From Vibrio sinaloensis (GTDB lineage: Bacteria > Pseudomonadota > Gammaproteobacteria > Enterobacterales > Vibrionaceae), in contig NZ_CP096199.1 in the NCBI RefSeq assembly GCF_023195835.1, positions 1,302,001 to 1,366,000 on the forward strand: a stretch of 64,000 bases of DNA, written 5' to 3'. Both the position numbers and the translations under genes were made by a program. Under the pieces are notes generated by a model. The model worked only from the letters and a program-made list of their open reading frames with translations, did no database searches and was not told the DNA's origin. Positions 27,292 to 36,727 of this stretch are shown piece by piece (the first letter of the stretch is position 1; every line of letters begins with the position of its first letter).

Positions 27292-28059
27292 ATGAAATTG
27301 ATTAACTTAAGTTTGATTGCCTCACTGGCTGTCTGGAGCAGCCTAGTGACAGCAGATGGCTTAGAGAGTGCGCAGAAAATTCAACAGCGGACCCACAGCG
27401 CCGGCGCTGCGAGTCAGCAGCGTATTGATAGCAAAGCAGAGCAAGCGCTTGAGCTACAAGCGGAAATAGAGAGTCTACGCCAGCAAATCAACGACTTAGC
27501 GTTATATCGTGACCATCTGTCTGCGTTGATAGCAAATCAACAAGTTGAGCAAGAGAGCTTGAATCAGCAGCGGCGACAAGTAAGCCAGACTAAGCAAGGT
27601 TTGGTTCCTTTGATGTATCACATGCTACAAGCGCTAAAGCTATGGGTCGAGAGCGATATCCCGTTTAACTCAGCGGTGCGTGAGGCGCGTATCGACAAGC
27701 TCGAAGCCATGATGACTCGTGCTGATATTAGCGATGCTGAAAAGTTTCGTCGTATTTTTGAAGCGTATCAGATTGAGCTGGAATATGGGCTTAAGCTTGG
27801 TCAATTTGAGCAGAGTATTGATGTCGATGGTGTCCGTCGTCAGGTCGAGGTGCTTCAAGTCGGCAGGTTATCCCTATTAGCGCGAACCAACAGCCAGAGT
27901 GATTATTGGTCTTGGGATAGAAGCAAGAAAGCTTGGGTAGCGGTAGAGCCGCGCTTATATCAAGAAATTGATAAGGCATACCAAGTGGCGGCGCAGCAGG
28001 CAACGCCGCAATTGCTCACCTTGCCTGTGTCGCTGAAACAGAGGGAGGCGACACAATGA
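27292..28059 (+). CDS. DUF3450 periplasmic protein of the TonB2/TonB3-type cluster
   Basis: A 255-residue DUF3450 protein with a signal peptide (cleavage near TADG, residues 20-23). A long coiled coil runs about residues 30-105 (AEQALELQAEIESLRQQIND), and the C-terminal part includes SDYWSWD. DUF3450 genes stand first in vibrio TonB clusters with a TtpC-type protein. The stop overlaps the next start by four bases. It probably works in the periplasm with the TtpC extension. Its exact role is not known. Confidence 0.85.
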   Translation: MKLINLSLIASLAVWSSLVTADGLESAQKIQQRTHSAGAASQQRIDSKAEQALELQAEIESLRQQINDLALYRDHLSALIANQQVEQESLNQQRRQVSQTKQGLVPLMYHMLQALKLWVESDIPFNSAVREARIDKLEAMMTRADISDAEKFRRIFEAYQIELEYGLKLGQFEQSIDVDGVRRQVEVLQVGRLSLLARTNSQSDYWSWDRSKKAWVAVEPRLYQEIDKAYQVAAQQATPQLLTLPVSLKQREATQ

Positions 28060-29414
28060 GATTCGGAGCAATGGCATGGTCAATGTTGTTTTGTTTGTCG
28101 AGCTTAGTACTTACTGGTAGTTTGCGTGCCGATGATCTTGTCTCTGCGGCTAACAGCGAGGCGATAAAACAGCAGCACCACAATCAGCAGCGAGAGCAGC
28201 GCTTTACCCACACGGTAGAAGAGCTAAAAGCACTAAACAGCGAGCTTCAGCAGCAGAAAGCAGAGCTGGAAACGCAGATTCAATCATTGAGTGAGAGATT
28301 TCGCGGCAATGAACAAACCTTAGCCGACCTTGAGTTGGCGCTCAAAACAGAAACTGGCACTCTCAGTGAGGTATTTGCCTTGGTGCGCCAGCATGCGAAC
28401 ACGTTGCAGTCAGCCCAGCAACAGTCGAGTGTCCCACAGCCAAACGCCACGGCAATTTCTATCATTGCTGAATCACGCCAGCTTCCTTCCATAGAGCAAG
28501 TCGATAAACTTTGGCGTGCTTATTTGGCCCATATTAAAGCCAGCGGCGAAATCCGTGCGACTGTGGTGACCGAAATTGACGCTCAAGGTCTAGCACATGA
28601 GAACAGAGCAGTTAAGCTTGGAGCGTTTGCGCTTATTGGCGAGCAGGGCTTTCTTCAATGGCAAGCGAAGCCGAAAACCGCGCGTTACTACACCAACCAG
28701 CCGCCTACGGCTCCGACCTTGGCGAGTGTCGAGCCTCTTTTACTAGGAAGCTCGTTGCCACTACTGATTGATCCTACACGTGGTGAGCTGCTTCAACAGA
28801 GAGCAACGTCTTTAACGCTGCTCGACAGAATTCAACAAGGCGGCCCCGTCGCTCAGGTGATCATCGCACTATTGTTGGTGGGGCTTATCATTGCGGTGGT
28901 ACGCGGGATTCATTTAGTTGCAATACGCCGAAAAATCAACCAGCAGTTGAAGTCACCTTCGGCTATTCACAACAACCCATTAGGTCGGGTGTTGGCCGTG
29001 TACCAAAACAATCACAATCGGAGCGTTGAAGCACTGGAGCTACGATTATTGGAAACCGTATTAGACGAGCAAGCGCATCTCGACAAAGGGCTCTCTATGC
29101 TAAAGCTACTTGCAGCGCTGGCACCCATGCTCGGTTTATTGGGTACCGTTATCGGTATGATTGAGACGTTCCAGATCATCACCCAGTACGGAAATGGCGA
29201 CCCTAAAGTGATGGCTGGCGGTATTTCGATGGCATTGGTGACCACGGTACTCGGACTGGTGGCGGCTATGCCGCTGTTGCTGGCGCACAATTTGTTGAGC
29301 AGCCAAGTTGAAGCCATTAAGTCGATATTGGAAAAACAAGGGGTCGCGTTAGTCGCCAAGCAGGCGGAAAGCGAGTTAGCCACACCTGCAAGTGGCATGG
29401 CGTCGGTGGCGTAA
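28056..29414 (+). CDS. ttpC: TtpC-type MotA/TolQ/ExbB proton-channel protein with periplasmic extension
   Basis: A 452-residue TtpC protein that is required in addition to ExbB and ExbD for the vibrio TonB2-type energy system. A signal sequence (residues 1-25) leads to a periplasmic coiled-coil domain up to about residue 265. Three membrane segments follow (VIIALLLVGLIIAVV; LLAALAPMLGLLGTVIGMI; VTTVLGLVAAMPLLL), the latter two being the conserved MotA/TolQ/ExbB core. It overlaps the DUF3450 gene by four bases and abuts exbB at base 29414. Confidence 0.88.
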   Translation: MRFGAMAWSMLFCLSSLVLTGSLRADDLVSAANSEAIKQQHHNQQREQRFTHTVEELKALNSELQQQKAELETQIQSLSERFRGNEQTLADLELALKTETGTLSEVFALVRQHANTLQSAQQQSSVPQPNATAISIIAESRQLPSIEQVDKLWRAYLAHIKASGEIRATVVTEIDAQGLAHENRAVKLGAFALIGEQGFLQWQAKPKTARYYTNQPPTAPTLASVEPLLLGSSLPLLIDPTRGELLQQRATSLTLLDRIQQGGPVAQVIIALLLVGLIIAVVRGIHLVAIRRKINQQLKSPSAIHNNPLGRVLAVYQNNHNRSVEALELRLLETVLDEQAHLDKGLSMLKLLAALAPMLGLLGTVIGMIETFQIITQYGNGDPKVMAGGISMALVTTVLGLVAAMPLLLAHNLLSSQVEAIKSILEKQGVALVAKQAESELATPASGMASVA

Positions 29415-29971
29415 TGGACGATATCATCACACTATTAAACCAGATGGCGCAGAGCTTCGATTGGAGTGCTCACTTGCTTGCTTTCATGCATCGAGGTGGT
29501 GTGGTGTTATGGGGCCTGTTTGTGGTGGTGATGCTGTTACTGGCATTGGCGTTAGAGCGTCTCTATTGTTTGCATGTTGAGCTGCCCAAAACATCAGCGA
29601 ATTGGCAAACCATTTGGCACCAGCGCAGCGACAAAACCTCATGGTATGCGCAGCGTATTCTAGATGGCTGGTTGGCACAGTTACAGCTTAGTGCCAGCAG
29701 CAATCTGCGCCTTATCAAAGCATTGGTGACCTTGTGCCCAATGCTTGGCTTATTAGGCACCGTAACCGGTATGATCAATGTGTTTGATGCAATGGCCAAA
29801 TACAGTACCAGCGATCCCAAACTCATGGCTGAGGGTATTTCAATGGCCACCATTCCGACCATGGTTGGTATGGTGGCGGCATTGATAGGCTTGTTTATCC
29901 ATGCTCGTCTGGCAAAACATGCACGGACACGGGTGAGAGTACTGGCGACCCAGTTTAGGAGTGAAGTATGA
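29414..29971 (+). CDS. exbB: ExbB-like proton-channel subunit
   Basis: A 185-residue ExbB subunit of the TonB motor. It has an N-terminal membrane helix (VVLWGLFVVVMLLLALALERLY), then the core segments LVTLCPMLGLLGTVTGMI and ATIPTMVGMVAALIGLFIH. The small size fits ExbB2/ExbB3 rather than the longer ExbB1 of E. coli. It shares a base with ttpC and overlaps exbD by four bases, so the operon is tightly coupled. Confidence 0.9.
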   Translation: MDDIITLLNQMAQSFDWSAHLLAFMHRGGVVLWGLFVVVMLLLALALERLYCLHVELPKTSANWQTIWHQRSDKTSWYAQRILDGWLAQLQLSASSNLRLIKALVTLCPMLGLLGTVTGMINVFDAMAKYSTSDPKLMAEGISMATIPTMVGMVAALIGLFIHARLAKHARTRVRVLATQFRSEV

Positions 29972-30372
29972 GACTAGGACGACGCCTTGAGTCACAGGAA
30001 GAAGCGCATATCGATCTTACGCCTATGCTTGATATCGTGTTTATCATGCTGATCTTCTTTATTGTCACCAGCGCATTTGTTGCACAGTCTGGGGTAGAAG
30101 TGAATCAGCCTCAAGCCAGTCAAGCACAGCAGCAGAAACAAGCCAGTATTTTTATTGCAGTGACCGCCGACAATGACATCTACATCGATAATCGTCTTAT
30201 CGATATAGAAGCGGTTGAGTCTGCACTTAAGGTATTGCGGTTAGATAAACCAGATGCGGGACTGATGATCCAAGCCGATGAGTTCGCCTTTAACGGCACT
30301 GTGGTGAGGGTGATGAACGCCGCCAAAACCGCTGGAGTTGAAAAGATCGCATTGGGAGCAGAGAGGCAATAA
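29968..30372 (+). CDS. exbD: ExbD-like biopolymer transport protein
   Basis: A 134-residue ExbD subunit. The single membrane helix begins with the proton-relaying Asp in LTPMLDIVFIMLIFFIVTSAF, the family hallmark. The periplasmic domain follows (IFIAVTADNDIYIDNRLID, VRVMNAAKTAGVEKIALG). It overlaps exbB by four bases and shares one base with tonB. Confidence 0.93.
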   Translation: MRLGRRLESQEEAHIDLTPMLDIVFIMLIFFIVTSAFVAQSGVEVNQPQASQAQQQKQASIFIAVTADNDIYIDNRLIDIEAVESALKVLRLDKPDAGLMIQADEFAFNGTVVRVMNAAKTAGVEKIALGAERQ

Positions 30373-30989
30373 TGGTCCGTTTGCTGTGGTTTACGCCAAT
30401 GGCTTTTGTGCTGACATTGATGATTTTCGCACTGATGGCCAAAGTGACCGGCAGTCGTTCAATAACGCCGCCAGAGCAACAAGGTGTCGTATTGAACATT
30501 CTTGTCGAGGAGCAAGAACCACAACCCCTGCGCCAACAGCGAAGCGTACCTAAACCGCCACTCCACCAACCAGAGCCTCAGTTAACGCTTAGCAGCGCCG
30601 TCGATTTTCCTGAGTTTGACTCGCCGTCAATGCAGGTTGAAATCAGTCCCTTGCTCAATGTTGGCATCGATACGATTCAAGTGATGGCGCCATCACTTGA
30701 TTTTGAGCTAGAAGAAGTGGATTTGCAGCCCGTCTATCGAGTTGATCCTGATTATCCCGCCAAGGCGGTGCAGCGAGGTATCGAAGGTTATGTGACGCTG
30801 CGTTTTAACATCGATGAGCAAGGACATCCGATTGACATAGAAGTGCTACAAGCCAAACCAACGCGTATTTTTGATCGCAGCGCGATAAGAGCACTTAAGC
30901 GTTGGCGCTATCCGCAGACCATCGTCGATGGTAAAGCCATGATTCAAAGGGGGCAGACGGTTAAGCTGGCGTTTGAACTCAATCAATGA
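30372..30989 (+). CDS. tonB: TonB2/TonB3-type energy transducer
   Basis: A 205-residue TonB that carries proton-motive energy to outer-membrane receptors. The N-terminal anchor lacks the classic SHLS motif and the Pro-rich spacer is short (residues 45-75), both usual for vibrio TonB2/TonB3. The C-terminal domain reads VDPDYPAKAVQRGIEGYVTLRFNIDEQG and FDRSAIRALKRWRYPQ. The short spacer implies use with a reduced set of receptors. Which of TonB2 or TonB3 it is cannot be told from sequence alone. Confidence 0.9.
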   Translation: MVRLLWFTPMAFVLTLMIFALMAKVTGSRSITPPEQQGVVLNILVEEQEPQPLRQQRSVPKPPLHQPEPQLTLSSAVDFPEFDSPSMQVEISPLLNVGIDTIQVMAPSLDFELEEVDLQPVYRVDPDYPAKAVQRGIEGYVTLRFNIDEQGHPIDIEVLQAKPTRIFDRSAIRALKRWRYPQTIVDGKAMIQRGQTVKLAFELNQ

Positions 30990-32164
30990 AACCATTCTAC
31001 ATTGCGATTATCTGTCTTCTATTTAGCGCTGGAGCAAGTGCCGAGGGGATCAGCGCTTACCTAGCCAACGCGCTTAACCAAGTCGAGCGTATGAACCAAC
31101 GCCAACAGCATGAGCAAGCCCTGGCATATCTTGAGTCAGTGACGGTGTCACGCAGTAGCGATCAGGCGCAGTTGGCGAGATGGCTTGGGGTTTTGTATTG
31201 GCAACAAGGTCGCAATCAACAGGCAATCGCCTCGTTGGAGCAGTCACTCGCTACTCAAGCGTTACCACAAAGCCAAACACGAGAGGTTCAGCGGATGCTT
31301 GCAGACCTCTATCTGCTCGAAGCGCAATATCCAACCAGCCTTGATTACTATTACCCGCTGGTAGAGAGCGAGGTGAATCCAAAGTACAAGCAGCAGCTTT
31401 GGCAACGCATCGCTCAGGCTCATTATCACCAGCAGCAGTGGCAAGCCGCAATAAAAGCCGCGCAACATGCGCTTAGAGAGCAGCCAGAGAATCCTGCGAG
31501 CGCGCTGCAGTTAAAACTGGGTGCAGAGGTTGCTTTGCAGCACTGGCAATCGGCGATCACCTCTTTGAGCCAACTGATTGAGTTGCAGCCACATCAGCCA
31601 ATGTGGTGGCGACAACTTAGCTCGGTGTATTTGAAACAGGGGAATATCGGCAGCGCTCTAAATACACTGTCTTTGGCAAAACTCAATCATGTTAAGTTGG
31701 ATCCAAGTGACTTACGATTGCTCGCACAGCTGTATGCAAAGCGGGGGCTACCTGAGCTTGCCGCCAAGCAGATGGCTGAGCTCGAACAATCGGACACATC
31801 GGTGCACAGTTTGATTCAACAAGCGAACTATTGGCAGTGGGCGAAAGAGTGGCAGAAGGCAGAGCAGGTGTGGTTAAAGATCGCGAGCCAAGACCCAAAA
31901 TACTATTGGCAGGTAGCCCAATTGCAGATACAGAGTAAACAATATCCACAGGCATTAGAATCTCTCGAAAAGATTCCAGACGCCTCTGCCAAGGTGATGC
32001 TGGCAAAAGCGAACATCCATTACAAACTAGGCCAATTGCCGCAAGCGGTTAAGAGCGCGCAAAGCGCAGTGGAATTGGAGTCTTCGAGAGAGACTCAGCA
32101 ATGGTTGGATTTTTTGCGTCATCGGCAAGCTCTAATCAAGAGTAGATTAGAACAAAGCCGGTAA
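30986..32164 (+). CDS. TPR-repeat protein closing the TonB cluster
   Basis: A 392-residue protein with a signal peptide (residues 1-19) and repeated tetratricopeptide units, for example WLGVLYWQQGRNQQAIASLEQSL, RIAQAHYHQQQWQAAIKAAQHAL and ANIHYKLGQLPQAVKSAQSAV. It overlaps tonB by four bases and ends the six-gene operon, as in V. cholerae VC1548-VC1543 (recalled). It is probably a periplasmic scaffold for the TonB complex. Confidence 0.85.
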   Translation: MKPFYIAIICLLFSAGASAEGISAYLANALNQVERMNQRQQHEQALAYLESVTVSRSSDQAQLARWLGVLYWQQGRNQQAIASLEQSLATQALPQSQTREVQRMLADLYLLEAQYPTSLDYYYPLVESEVNPKYKQQLWQRIAQAHYHQQQWQAAIKAAQHALREQPENPASALQLKLGAEVALQHWQSAITSLSQLIELQPHQPMWWRQLSSVYLKQGNIGSALNTLSLAKLNHVKLDPSDLRLLAQLYAKRGLPELAAKQMAELEQSDTSVHSLIQQANYWQWAKEWQKAEQVWLKIASQDPKYYWQVAQLQIQSKQYPQALESLEKIPDASAKVMLAKANIHYKLGQLPQAVKSAQSAVELESSRETQQWLDFLRHRQALIKSRLEQSR

Positions 32165-32166
32165 AA

Positions 32167-32391
32167 CTATTTGTTGTCCATACAGACAAATTCAGCTCGC
32201 CAAAGTAAGCGTCCGGTATCGTGCATGTTGCGCAATACTTCTTGCCCTGACATCTGAGGAAAGGCGTGCATTACAGTCACGTCTTCGCCTTGTTCCGACT
32301 TCTCATAAGCCCTGACGTGGGTAAAAGTACTGGATAAGTTGTTTGACAGCATATTCCTAGACAAGCAAATGCCAAAAACGTCGCGTTTCAT
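32167..32391 (-). CDS. Conserved-looking small protein of unknown function
   Basis: A 74-residue protein. The frame is open to 32667, but only the part from ATG 32391 has protein-like composition and a strong AGAGGGA site, so this start was chosen. There is no signal peptide or membrane helix. Residues 20-60 (STFTHVRAYEKSEQGEDVTVMHAFPQ) look like a small beta-rich fold. It converges on the TPR gene with two bases between stops. An FNR-type box lies 150 bp upstream. Function not recognised. Confidence 0.6.
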   Translation of the reverse strand: MKRDVFGICLSRNMLSNNLSSTFTHVRAYEKSEQGEDVTVMHAFPQMSGQEVLRNMHDTGRLLWRAEFVCMDNK

Positions 32392-32538
32392 TGTCGTTCC
32401 CTCTGACAGTGTGTAGGCAGACCATGATGTTATTGTGTTGTGAAGCCTGCGATTGGCGTATCGTAACCCGGGCTGTTTGTGCTCAATAATTATACAATCA
32501 AAATGAATGTTCAGCGTAATAAACAAACACGAAATCCT

Positions 32539-32552
32539 TTGATCTAAGTCAA
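32539..32552. promoter_or_regulatory. FNR-type box in a divergent promoter region
   Basis: TTGATCTAAGTCAA matches TTGAT-N4-ATCAA at nine of ten defined bases. It lies between the 74-residue gene (start 32391) and the sensor kinase (start 32738), so it could serve either. The rest of the 346-bp gap shows no gene. Confidence 0.55.
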
Positions 32553-32737
32553 GATTGGTTGGGTTAATTAGCGTTGTTTTTGTAAATAGCTCGAAAGGAA
32601 AACGTTTGCTTATTGTGGGTTGTTGTTTTAATAACCAAAGACAAAGTTTATTGTTTGTGGGCTTCACACTTCACTGTGTCACTGCTCGGAGTGATGTTAT
32701 CTGAATGTTATCCTCTCGCCATACATAAGGAGATGTT

Positions 32738-34357
32738 ATGACGTGGAGCCACATCAGCTTTCGCAAAAGAATGCTGATTATTATGACCTTATCTGGGCTG
32801 ATCGAACTGTTGATTTTGGTCGCAGCCGGCTTTATCTATATTAAGCATGCCCAAGAGGATGAGATGGGTCATAAAGCCTTGGGCGTCGCCTCATTTCTAG
32901 CAAAGTCGCCGTATGTGGTACAGATGATAGAAAATGGCGTCGATCAACAAGGCCAACAACGTTTTCGAGACTTGACCACCTTGATTGGTGCAGCATTTAT
33001 CGTTGTGGGTGATCAGCAAGGCATCCGGCTTGTACACCCGCTCGATGAACGACTTGGCCACCCGATGAAAGGCGGCGACAACGAACGCGCACTGGTTGAT
33101 GGTGAAGCGTACATCTCTTTTGCCAAAGGTTCACTGGGTTATTCCGTTCGCGGAAAATCAGCGGTATTCAATCAGCAAGGTGAGATTATCGGGGTAGTGT
33201 CGGTTGGGTATTTGATTGACCGCCTACAAGACAGAATCGAGCCTTTTCTTATTTATCTATTATTGATGGCGCTGCTTGTGGTTATCGCCAACGCGGTGAT
33301 TTCCAGCTATGCGTCACGTCGTTTTCAGCGTGCTATTTTGGGCTTTGAACCTGAGCAAATAGGGCGGTTGTACGTTGAGTTGGATGTCACCCTAGAAACC
33401 TTGAAAGAGGGTATTTTAACCATTGACGATCAAGGTAGGTTACGCTCTCTCAATAAGAGTGCCTGCAGGATTTTGGGTTTAGTCAAAGAGCAATGCATCG
33501 ACAAGCCGCTGAGCGAAGTCCTACCAGACAGTGATCTGCATACGGTGTTACAAACGGCTCGCACCGACCACGATATCAACTTATATCTCAACGGAAAACG
33601 CCTTATCGCTAATCGCAGCCCTATCATCGTTGAGGGCAAAGTGGTGGGCGCTGTGTCCAGTTTTCGGTTGCGGGATGACTTAACCGAGCTCAATGAGCAG
33701 CTAGCCAAAACTAAAGAGTATGCGGAAATGCTTCGTTCTCAAACCCATGAGCATCGCAATAAGCTCAATACTATAAGCGGAATGGTACAAATGGGCGAGT
33801 TAGAAGCGGTTCAGCACTTGATAGGCCAGGAAACTGCGCATTATCAGGCCCTGATAGAGTTTCTGCGAGAGACCATCAAAGAACCTTTGATCGCGGGCAT
33901 GCTGCTCGGAAAAACAGAGCGAGCTCGTGAGCTTGGGATTGAGCTAGTCGTAGAGCAAGGATCGCGTTTGCTTCCGCTACCAAAACAGATCAACCCAGAA
34001 GACCTAGTGACCATTTTGGGTAATTTGATCGACAACGCCTTTGATGCAGTGCGCGATGCCATTACTCAAAATCGCGTGATTGCTCCTGAAAGACGTGTTG
34101 TTGAAGTGTCGATCAGTGATTTTGGCAACGAGGTCATTCTGGAGGTGAGCGATCAAGGCTGTGGACTGCCGGAAGAACTGAGCATTGAGGCGTTAGTTCG
34201 ACGTGGTGTTTCAAGTAAGGGCTCGACCACACGTGGGGTTGGGCTGTATCTGACCAATGAGTTAGCACTTCGCTATCATGGAGAACTCGAAATGGTCAAC
34301 AATAAGCCTTATGGAGCGAGGATGACAGTGTATTTACCAAAGGAAGAGCAAGCATGA
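32738..34357 (+). CDS. Sensor histidine kinase, DcuS/CitA/DpiB family
   Basis: A 539-residue membrane kinase that likely senses a di- or tricarboxylate. TM1 is at about residues 12-34. A periplasmic Cache/PDC domain (35-175) contains RLVHPLDERLGHP and GSLGYSVRGKSAVFN, typical of CitA/DcuS sensors. TM2 follows (about 176-200), then a PAS domain (215-320). The phospho-acceptor is in THEHRNKLNTISGM near residue 337, then the HATPase with NLIDNAFDAV and GVGLYLTN. It overlaps the regulator gene by four bases. No carboxylate carrier is adjacent. Confidence 0.9.
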   Translation: MTWSHISFRKRMLIIMTLSGLIELLILVAAGFIYIKHAQEDEMGHKALGVASFLAKSPYVVQMIENGVDQQGQQRFRDLTTLIGAAFIVVGDQQGIRLVHPLDERLGHPMKGGDNERALVDGEAYISFAKGSLGYSVRGKSAVFNQQGEIIGVVSVGYLIDRLQDRIEPFLIYLLLMALLVVIANAVISSYASRRFQRAILGFEPEQIGRLYVELDVTLETLKEGILTIDDQGRLRSLNKSACRILGLVKEQCIDKPLSEVLPDSDLHTVLQTARTDHDINLYLNGKRLIANRSPIIVEGKVVGAVSSFRLRDDLTELNEQLAKTKEYAEMLRSQTHEHRNKLNTISGMVQMGELEAVQHLIGQETAHYQALIEFLRETIKEPLIAGMLLGKTERARELGIELVVEQGSRLLPLPKQINPEDLVTILGNLIDNAFDAVRDAITQNRVIAPERRVVEVSISDFGNEVILEVSDQGCGLPEELSIEALVRRGVSSKGSTTRGVGLYLTNELALRYHGELEMVNNKPYGARMTVYLPKEEQA

Positions 34358-35037
34358 ACCAGCTAACTCGTGTGATGATCATTGAGGACGATTTGGCCAT
34401 TGCGCAGCTACACCAGCGCTATCTAGACCAAATTGGCGGCTTTGAGGTTATTGGCATTGCCACCAGCAAGTTAGAAGCTGAAATGCAGTTAGATGTGTTT
34501 GAACCAGATTTGCTGTTATTGGATGTGTATCTTCCCGACGGTACCGGATTGGAGTTACTCAACGCCCTGCGAGCGAAGAGCTTAAGTTGTGACGTTATCT
34601 TAATCACAGCGGCACGTGATGTTGATACTCTACAACAGGCGATGCGCGGTGGGGTGGTCGATTATCTGCTAAAACCTGTGGTTTTCCCGCGCCTAGAAGC
34701 TGCGCTCAAAAAGTACAGTGCGCAAAAGCAGCAATTGGGTCAAACTCTCGATTTGGACCAATCTTTGGTCGACAAAATGCTCAGAAGCCATAATGACGCA
34801 GAGAGCACCAAAAACCGATTACCAAAAGGCATTGATGGTGTCACACTTGAAAAAATTCGGGCGCTGTTTGTCGACAATGAGAGCTTAACCGCTGACGAAG
34901 CTGGAGAGAAAATTGGTGCCAGCCGAACCACAGCAAGGCGCTACCTAGAGCACTTGATCAGTAGTGGTGAACTGGAAGCGGATCTCAACTACGGCAGTGT
35001 AGGCCGCCCGGAGCGAACCTATCGAAAATCAGTTTAG
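34354..35037 (+). CDS. Response regulator, DcuR/CitB/DpiA family
   Basis: A 227-residue partner of the kinase. The receiver domain has acidic pocket EDD (residues 11-13), phospho-Asp57 in LLLLDVYLPDG, and Lys in YLLKPV. A linker leads to a C-terminal helix-turn-helix (LTADEAGEKIGASRTTARRYLEHL), the CitB-type output. It overlaps the kinase gene by four bases. Confidence 0.92.
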   Translation: MNQLTRVMIIEDDLAIAQLHQRYLDQIGGFEVIGIATSKLEAEMQLDVFEPDLLLLDVYLPDGTGLELLNALRAKSLSCDVILITAARDVDTLQQAMRGGVVDYLLKPVVFPRLEAALKKYSAQKQQLGQTLDLDQSLVDKMLRSHNDAESTKNRLPKGIDGVTLEKIRALFVDNESLTADEAGEKIGASRTTARRYLEHLISSGELEADLNYGSVGRPERTYRKSV

Positions 35038-35172
35038 AGACAAAGCGTTAGTCGATGAAACTGGACGTTTGGGTAAAGCTCTCCTACATTATTAACTAAT
35101 TAGTCATTAATGTTGGGCGCTGGAAAAGGTGTGTTAACAGTCAGACATCCATAGTGAGTTTAAGGGCAGCGA

Positions 35173-35997
35173 ATGAAGTGTTGGGCTTTGATGTTTTTGT
35201 TTGCGACGGTCAATAGCTTTGTTGCGGCCACCAGCTTTGCCAAAGAGTCATTAACACTCACGCTCGCCTCTCAAGTCGACAACGGCCATCAATTTTTCCA
35301 CGAGTTGATATATCAAGCGCTGACACGTGATGGTCACCAGGTGAACATCGTTGTGCCCAGCGACCATATTCCGCAAAAGCGGGTGGTTAGGATGGTTGAA
35401 GCGGATATGCTGAGCCTAACCTGGCTGTTAGCGACCCCAGAGCGAGACGCCCACTTTACTTCTGTTGATGTCCCTCTGACCAATGGCCTGATTGGCAAGC
35501 GGTTGCTGCTCATTCCCCCTGGTTTGCAACAAAAGTTTGATAACATCAACACATTGGAAGAGTTAAGAGCCTCTAAGCTGGTTGCGGGGCTTGGAATTAG
35601 CTGGTTTGATGTGGATGTTTGGCAGTTTAACTCACTGCCAGTCTATCAAGCTGACGGTGAATGGCGCTCTCTCTACTGGAAGTTGACCCAGACAGGACCT
35701 ATCAACTATTTTCCTCGAGGGTTGAACGAAATCGGCTTAGAAGCGGCGCAAAACCCTCATTTATCGATAGAAAAACGCCTGATGCTGGTCTATAACCGAG
35801 ACTTGAAATTTTACCTATCTCCTCAGACCGCAAAATATCAACCACAACTAGAGCAAGCATTACTTCGGGCCAAACAAGATGGCCTCATCGATGAACTCGT
35901 GGATAAGTATTGGGGAGAAAGCTTCAAACAGCTGCAACCTGAACTGCGCACAGTTATCACTCTCGACTTACCCCCTTCAGTCTCTCAAAAACATTAA
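35173..35997 (+). CDS. Periplasmic solute-binding-like protein (SBP family 3 type)
   Basis: A 274-residue exported protein with signal peptide (residues 1-23). It has the size and two-lobe pattern of extracellular solute-binding proteins (LTLTLASQVDNGHQFFHELIYQAL near the N-terminus; LVDKYWGESFKQLQP near the C-terminus). There is no adjacent ABC permease or ATPase, so it may be a stand-alone sensor or orphan binding protein. It follows the DcuR-type gene by 135 bp and might be an accessory to that system, which is only a guess. Confidence 0.65.
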   Translation: MKCWALMFLFATVNSFVAATSFAKESLTLTLASQVDNGHQFFHELIYQALTRDGHQVNIVVPSDHIPQKRVVRMVEADMLSLTWLLATPERDAHFTSVDVPLTNGLIGKRLLLIPPGLQQKFDNINTLEELRASKLVAGLGISWFDVDVWQFNSLPVYQADGEWRSLYWKLTQTGPINYFPRGLNEIGLEAAQNPHLSIEKRLMLVYNRDLKFYLSPQTAKYQPQLEQALLRAKQDGLIDELVDKYWGESFKQLQPELRTVITLDLPPSVSQKH

Positions 35998-36069
35998 CGC
36001 AAACTTGCCGTCTGGGTATAAACTCGAATAATTAACCTATGTGATTCATTTAAGGGCAGTTTTATCCTG

Positions 36070-36726
36070 ATGGAAAGTGTATTCATTGTTGTCGCGATTC
36101 TTGTCATCTTTTTTGTCATTGTGCAAAAGCGCTTTCTGAAACAAGATGAGTTGAAAGACAACCACTACAAGCGCAAAGGGCCATTGCTGAACGCCCATGA
36201 GTCTGCATTTTACAACGCATTGATCACCGCAGTTGGCCAGCATGGCGTGGTTATGAGTAAAGTGAATATGTCTAATGTGCTTGCGCCCGTTGCAACGGAT
36301 AAGAAGCAGTGGTTTGTCGCGAATAGCCGCATTGCCAAAAGCTATTTCGATTTTGTTGTCTGTGATCCGCGCAGCTTAGAGGTGCGAGTGGCGATTGAGT
36401 TGGACAATGGCAAAGAGTTGGACAAAGGCAAAATCGAGCGTCAGAAGCTACTAATGCATGTGTGCAAATCGGCTGGCATTCCTCTTATCGGCACTAACAT
36501 TAAACATAGCTATCAGGTAGGGCGCTTGCGCCGCTTACTGGCGGCTCATATTGATTTAATTGAGCCAGACAAAGAAGTGCGTTTTTGTAAGCGATGCGGC
36601 AGTCCAATGACGATTAAGATTGCATCGCAAGGGGAGCATAAAGGTCGACGTTTCTTTACTTGTAGTCGCCAGCCTCACTGTACTTACACTGAAAACTACA
36701 ACGTTGTTTTTGAAGACGACGCGTAG
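36070..36726 (+). CDS. DUF2726 protein with C-terminal topoisomerase-type zinc finger
   Basis: A 218-residue protein. An N-terminal membrane helix (residues 4-20) is followed by a DUF2726 domain (40-165, LNAHESAFYNALITAV, AIELDNGKELDKGKIERQKLL), a restriction-endonuclease-like fold in related families. Residues 173-210 hold CKRCGSPM...CSRQPHC, a four-Cys zinc finger as in DNA topoisomerase I tails. It may be a membrane-anchored nuclease or DNA-binding protein; the function is unproven. Confidence 0.8.
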   Translation: MESVFIVVAILVIFFVIVQKRFLKQDELKDNHYKRKGPLLNAHESAFYNALITAVGQHGVVMSKVNMSNVLAPVATDKKQWFVANSRIAKSYFDFVVCDPRSLEVRVAIELDNGKELDKGKIERQKLLMHVCKSAGIPLIGTNIKHSYQVGRLRRLLAAHIDLIEPDKEVRFCKRCGSPMTIKIASQGEHKGRRFFTCSRQPHCTYTENYNVVFEDDA

Positions 36727-36727
36727 A

